Notes under the pieces: model-generated
Told to the model about the DNA's origin: nothing
Database searches by the model: none
The model's input: the letters and a program-made list of their open reading frames with translations, nothing else
NCBI GenBank assembly: GCA_012845835.1
Contig: JABAKD010000010.1
Coordinates: 14,317,401 to 14,381,400, forward strand
DNA length: 64,000 nt
Source: Undaria pinnatifida
Taxonomy: Eukaryota; Sar; Phaeophyceae; Laminariales; Alariaceae
Direction of reading: 5' to 3'
Position numbers and translations under genes: made by a program
Part shown: positions 58,861-64,000 of the stretch, in pieces
How the letters are laid out: every line of letters starts with the position of its first letter
Numbering within the stretch: position 1 is the stretch's first letter

Positions 58861-59870
58861 TCGTTCTGTCACCCCCCCCGTTCGTCGCGGGGGGTGGTTC
58901 GGGTAATGTATCCATTCACACCGAGACCCACATTTTCAGTTTTGGTGATTGCCTTTTTCAAGGATGCACCCCTACCCCGTATAACCCTAACACTAACCCT
59001 AACCCTAATCCATAACCGAATACCACTATTGTGTGAATCTGAACACTTTACAGACGGAGTCGGAAGGCTACGCGGCATGAACGACCCGTCCCAATTCACG
59101 CCTAAAGATCACCAAAATCGACCAGTAGGAAACTGCGGGCAGAGGACACTTCTATACATACATATCAACTTCGAAGTATGCCCTTCTCTGTAGCGACAGC
59201 TACAGCAGGTGTGTAGCGCTCTTCCGTTTTCTGGGTGCATTTTCGCCTCACCCACCCTCTTTCCGTCTACAGGGGATGTGGCGGTAGTCTGTGCTCTCCT
59301 GAGGCAACTAATAATGATCTTCCGTTTTTTGAATGCCTGCTCACCCCCCCCCCCCCAACCCCGCAACGCCGCCCGCCCCGCTCGCTGGGGATGTAGCGGT
59401 ACAGAACCTGAGTTCTTCTGATTTCAAGGATACCCCTTCCCCGTTGCTGTCTGTGGAAATGGTCACGATTGGAAAATAATCAAGCCATTCGACGCTGTCA
59501 CAAACGCAAGAAAGTACACACAAGGTGCCGAAGTCCACCTCACAAGCGGTTCCAAGGACGATGCAACTCGTGACCTTCATGCCACTTGCCGCCGAACACC
59601 TCACGGCGCTTCGCGCTTGGCGCAAGCAATATCTGTCTGGTCGGTGAACACCAAACGTGCTCCGTTCCGGCATGGTAGGGATGCGAGGGTGTATATATAT
59701 ATGGTTCTGCGGACTATGTTCATGCATGCTACGATGATTCCACCCCCCCCCCCTTGCTTGAGGTTTAGCGGTAGCTTCGTGATCTGATGTTTTCGAGCCC
59801 CTTATGGGTAGGCTTCCTTTCTTTTGCATCTTTTAGCGTTCCTTCAGGCGGCTTTGTAGCCAGATAGGGT
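58861..59870. repeat. Long family P-related segment
   Basis: CTTCCGTTTTCTGGGTGC and CTTCCGTTTTTTGAATGC with C runs, then GCAATATCTGTCTGGTCGG, ACGTGCTCCGTTCCG and GATGCGAGGGTGTA, then a TTTCGAGCCCCTTATGGGTA block. The order matches 35.9-36.7 kb plus the 23.8-24.2 kb copies, so these are probably parts of one ~1-kb element. Confidence 0.6.
58984..59012 (-). repeat. Short interstitial telomere-like (CCCTAA) tract
   Basis: About four CCCTAA-type units with one CACTAA variant. Far too short for a chromosome end; it lies within the family P-related segment. Confidence 0.65.
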
Positions 59871-60764
59871 ATAGGTTTGGGAGTGAGTTCGTGGACACGG
59901 GTGTTTCCAAGAATCGTAAATGCCATTTTTGCTATCAAAAACATTATGACAGGGCTCATCAGGGTGGGCTAGTGTTATGGTATTGATGATCTGAAAGGCC
60001 TTTATATCGTGCTTTTCAACAACAGGGATTCAAGACCAGGCAAGAATCGCATCCCCCTCTTTTCAGACGTTCGAGGCGCAGCTTGGATTATAATGTGTCA
60101 TTATCTCCACAACTTCCTTCCGTGTAACCCGATGACGACGTTTGCTTTCTCTTCCTTTTGCCTCCGCCTTTTTCTGTCTCGATGCCCACAATCACCCTCG
60201 GCCGAATAAAGCGAAAACGCCTTCTTTTTCTTTTTTGCTCCGACGGCACTTTCAGTAGGTCCCCCATACCAGCCGGGGGGGGCGACTAAGATCGGCCTCG
60301 GTACGCTTGGCCGTCTCGCGCGAATGAACACGAAAAAACTGAGCAGGTAGTAACTAGTTACCTGGTATAATGTAAACAGCAGCAGCAAGCAGCAGTACAC
60401 CGACCAGCACCGGACCGGTACGCATCTCCTCCTCTGGCCCCTCCTCTTACTCGCTGCTGTGCCATCAGTCAGTTGTATTATAGTTGGTGTGGCTCTTTTC
60501 GGTGAGATGCGAGATGCCCAACGGTTCTCTCGGAAGTACCATACACACCGTGGACAATCAATCATACATCTAAAAAATACCAGGTATAGACTTATATCAT
60601 ATATATATATATATATGAAATACATACACCGAGTTTTAGACATATATCCTGAGATATGCCAGCATTATTTTATAACTAATTTTCAAGGACGTCATTATTA
60701 TTATTACATACATCTTGAATGATGAGAATGAGCCTTTCAATACGTGTGTTCTTCATGACATTTC
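59871..60764. other. No supported gene
   Basis: Contains two TACCWGGTA words (60359, 60578) and a short (AT)n at 60600. No exon recognised. Confidence 0.35.
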
Positions 60765-60900
60765 CACCTACCTACATCCAGCACAACAACCAGTGTCCGT
60801 GCTGATGCCTCCTAGAGCACTGAGAGAGACGAGCTCTGTGGGCACAAACTATGAGACCGGAGATATACACATTCATCTGCAAAAACAGCATAATAATCAA
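60765..60900 (+). repeat. Family Y repeat
   Basis: CTACATCCAGCACAACAACC, AGTGTCCGTGCTGATGCC and GACGAGCTCTGTGGGCACAA match 34120-34215, and in reverse 63190-63325. Confidence 0.7.
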
Positions 60901-61487
60901 GCAAAGTGATGTTGCCATGCATTTTGCCAACTAACTGCAGTAAGCAACACGGGCGAAGAACAAAAATTTGCAAGTCAGCACACCCGACTATGTGCAGCAG
61001 CAGTATAGTACCTGGTAGAGAAGAAGAAAATAAAAAAAGGACAAACATGATAATAGTAAAAAAGAAAAAAAAAAAAGAAGGAAAAGCAATTTTGGAAAGA
61101 AAGAGGGGAACAGGACGGCACGAACGGCACGACAAAAAAAATGCAAAAAAATGCAAAACAAAGGCACAACAACAGCCAGCCAGCAACAACTCCTCGTGTA
61201 CCAATAGCAACACAGCTCTATATATAGCAGATCAGATAACACCCCCACCCCAACAACCAAAATCGGGGGTGGCGATCATAATAATATTCTGGGTTTCGAA
61301 TGACCCTACTGCGCGGGTAGGAGCGTTGTCGCATATGGTCGAGATGGCATGGTCTCACCTGTGGACACTGTTTCTGACACGGCGTAGTATTACTATCGTA
61401 GGCTGACTCCCGATTTCACTTTTATATATGTTTCTGGTCGAGGCATGAATTGCGTCAGCTGTGATATATGCGTGTACCACCTTTGGG

Positions 61488-62770
<1,283 letters not shown>

Positions 62771-62819
62771 CGCTGTTGTTATGATCTAATTAAATACCTG
62801 GTACATCAACATTTTTATC

Positions 62820-63190
62820 ACTGAAATATCTATCTAGATGTACGGCCTTCCGTGTCCAGGTTTTTGGCTCGTGTTCGGATTATCTTATTTTGGTTTTACT
62901 TTACTTTATTTTATTTCATTTTATTATGTTTCTTTTCCGAGCTTTGGCTCTCCTTTCCGGTTGGGTTGTTTCTTCGATTTCCCCTTCATTTTGTTTGTTT
63001 CATTTTTGTTTTATTTTTATCTTTGTTTTTATTTGTTTCTTATTTTGTTTTTTTTTCTTGTTTTTGTTTTTGTTTTTGTTTATTTCGTATTTCTCTCTTC
63101 CAATGTATTTCTGTTGCTGACGTATGTATGTTGTGCCTGTCGTACCCAGTACTAGGGCATGACATTGCGTTGTCGAATGCATTACGATGC
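62820..63190. other. T-rich tract, no gene
   Basis: TTTATTT/GTTTTT-rich sequence. Phe-rich open frames on the plus strand are compositional. Confidence 0.6.
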
Positions 63191-63325
63191 ATTAGCTCTG
63201 TGTCGTAGCTTGTGACCACAGAGCTGATCTTTCTAGGGTGAAGAATCAGTACGGACACTGGGTGTGCTGGATGTCGACGAGTAGAAGAACGGTTTAATGT
63301 GAAGAACACACACACACACACACGA
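63190..63325 (-). repeat. Family Y repeat, reverse, with (CA)n
   Basis: ACCACAGAGCTGATC, GTACGGACACTGGGTGTGCT, GGATGTCGACGAG and TTAATGTGAAGAACACAC match family Y in reverse. Confidence 0.65.
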
Positions 63326-63429
63326 CGCAGGTTGCAAAGATGAATTTCAACCATTCAATCGGTCGTGCTCACATCTGACGTTTTTTGTTTTTTTTATTCT
63401 TGGTTTTTACATGTTATTATTTGAAAAAA

Positions 63430-63485
63430 ACGGTCGCCACAGCTGTAAGTTCGATATTCATCTTTGCAAGCTGTGCGTCTACATA
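63430..63485 (+). repeat. Short degenerate family X trace
   Basis: CACAGCTGTAAGTTCGATAT and TCATCTTTGCAAGCTGTGCG match the first part of family X. Nothing else is recognised between 63326 and 63934. Confidence 0.45.
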
Positions 63486-63934
63486 CAGCAGTAATTAATT
63501 GATGCTTCCCGCCCTTTCATGCAAGAGGTAGACGGGCACTGTATAATAAGAAACTCAGCCTGTCTCTGGGCTGTTAGGTTTCTGGGGAAACAAGAAATTT
63601 GGATAGAGCAGCCAGCTTGGAGCGGCGGTAATTTTAATGTTTATCTTTGCACCCTTTCCCGTCAATTAAGAAAGCAACATATACCTGGTATATACCGGTA
63701 ATCTAGTCTATAATGATAGCCTGGGCCGGTATTATCCCAGTCACTACAGCCGTTAATAGCCTCTGTCTCTGTGGTGTACAACACAACAAACAGCGGTGTG
63801 GTGTTGTAGTGTACATTTATTATGTGCATTTATTATCATTTAGTAGATTGTTGCTGTACAACTAGCAACAGCAGTAACAGCTGTAGCGCGGTGGTGGTGT
63901 AGTAGTATTGTCTTGACATTTTAAACCGTCCTTT

Positions 63935-64000
63935 CTACCCAACGACATTATTATCGCAGCAGTACACCCAGAGTCCGTGCTGATTCTTCCACTTTGGATT
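63935..64000 (+). repeat. Family Y fragment at the window edge
   Basis: CAGCAGTACACCCAGAGTCC followed by GTGCTGATTCTTCCACT resembles the family Y end; truncated by the window. Confidence 0.4.

Noticed and set aside
62838-63208. Phe-rich membrane-like frames
   Set aside because: Purely compositional (TTT/TTC-rich tract), present in three frames.

Overview
The window is eukaryotic nuclear DNA dominated by repeats, with one recognisable protein-coding gene. I think it comes from a stramenopile, most likely a brown alga. The reasons are GC-rich exons separated by kilobase introns full of simple repeats, and two LINE 3' fragments whose CPCGT...ERDALEE...ILGDRWWP region matches what I remember of brown-algal retroelements. 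No search was run, so this is an inference.

Region 1 (about 0.7-23.4 kb) is a plus-strand, PDCD4-like gene with two MA3 domains. Ten exons between 1742 and 23390 splice in frame into about 415 residues, and a tiny first exon at 729-753 may add nine more. The product should bind the translation initiation helicase eIF4A. Nine introns, almost all over 0.5 kb, make up about 94% of the locus. They carry (GGTTC)n, (GGGCT)n, (TTGGC)n, (GGTAT)n, (TTG/TCG)n and (GCGTTR)n arrays that are G+T-rich on the coding strand. They also hold SINEs, a LINE remnant, a MITE, word-array foldback elements, and two antisense coding-like fragments.

Region 2 (23.4-45 kb) has no gene I can support. It holds poly(C)-linked repeats, first copies of an abundant interspersed element (family X), a pair of inverted ~1.08 kb LTR-like repeats (28.5-29.6 and 43.5-44.6 kb), long (TCC), (ACT) and (ATAGTATG) arrays, a MITE and a SINE.

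Region 3 (45-52 kb) is a cluster of nested family X copies, each with a variable poly(G) tract and internal TATA-like words.

Region 4 (52-64 kb) holds (CATA)n and (ATT)n arrays, SINEs, a second LINE fragment, a MITE, an interstitial telomere-like tract and a repeat family related to the window's right edge.

The most unusual signals are: a family of foldback elements that keep a conserved centre (AATCGCTYGGCRCGACTGG) but are built from different short words; a dispersed 9-bp palindrome TACCWGGTA present at least 15 times where about 0.5 is expected; and a tandem duplication that copied the start of exon 6 together with its 3' splice site, after which the upstream copy lost the AG.
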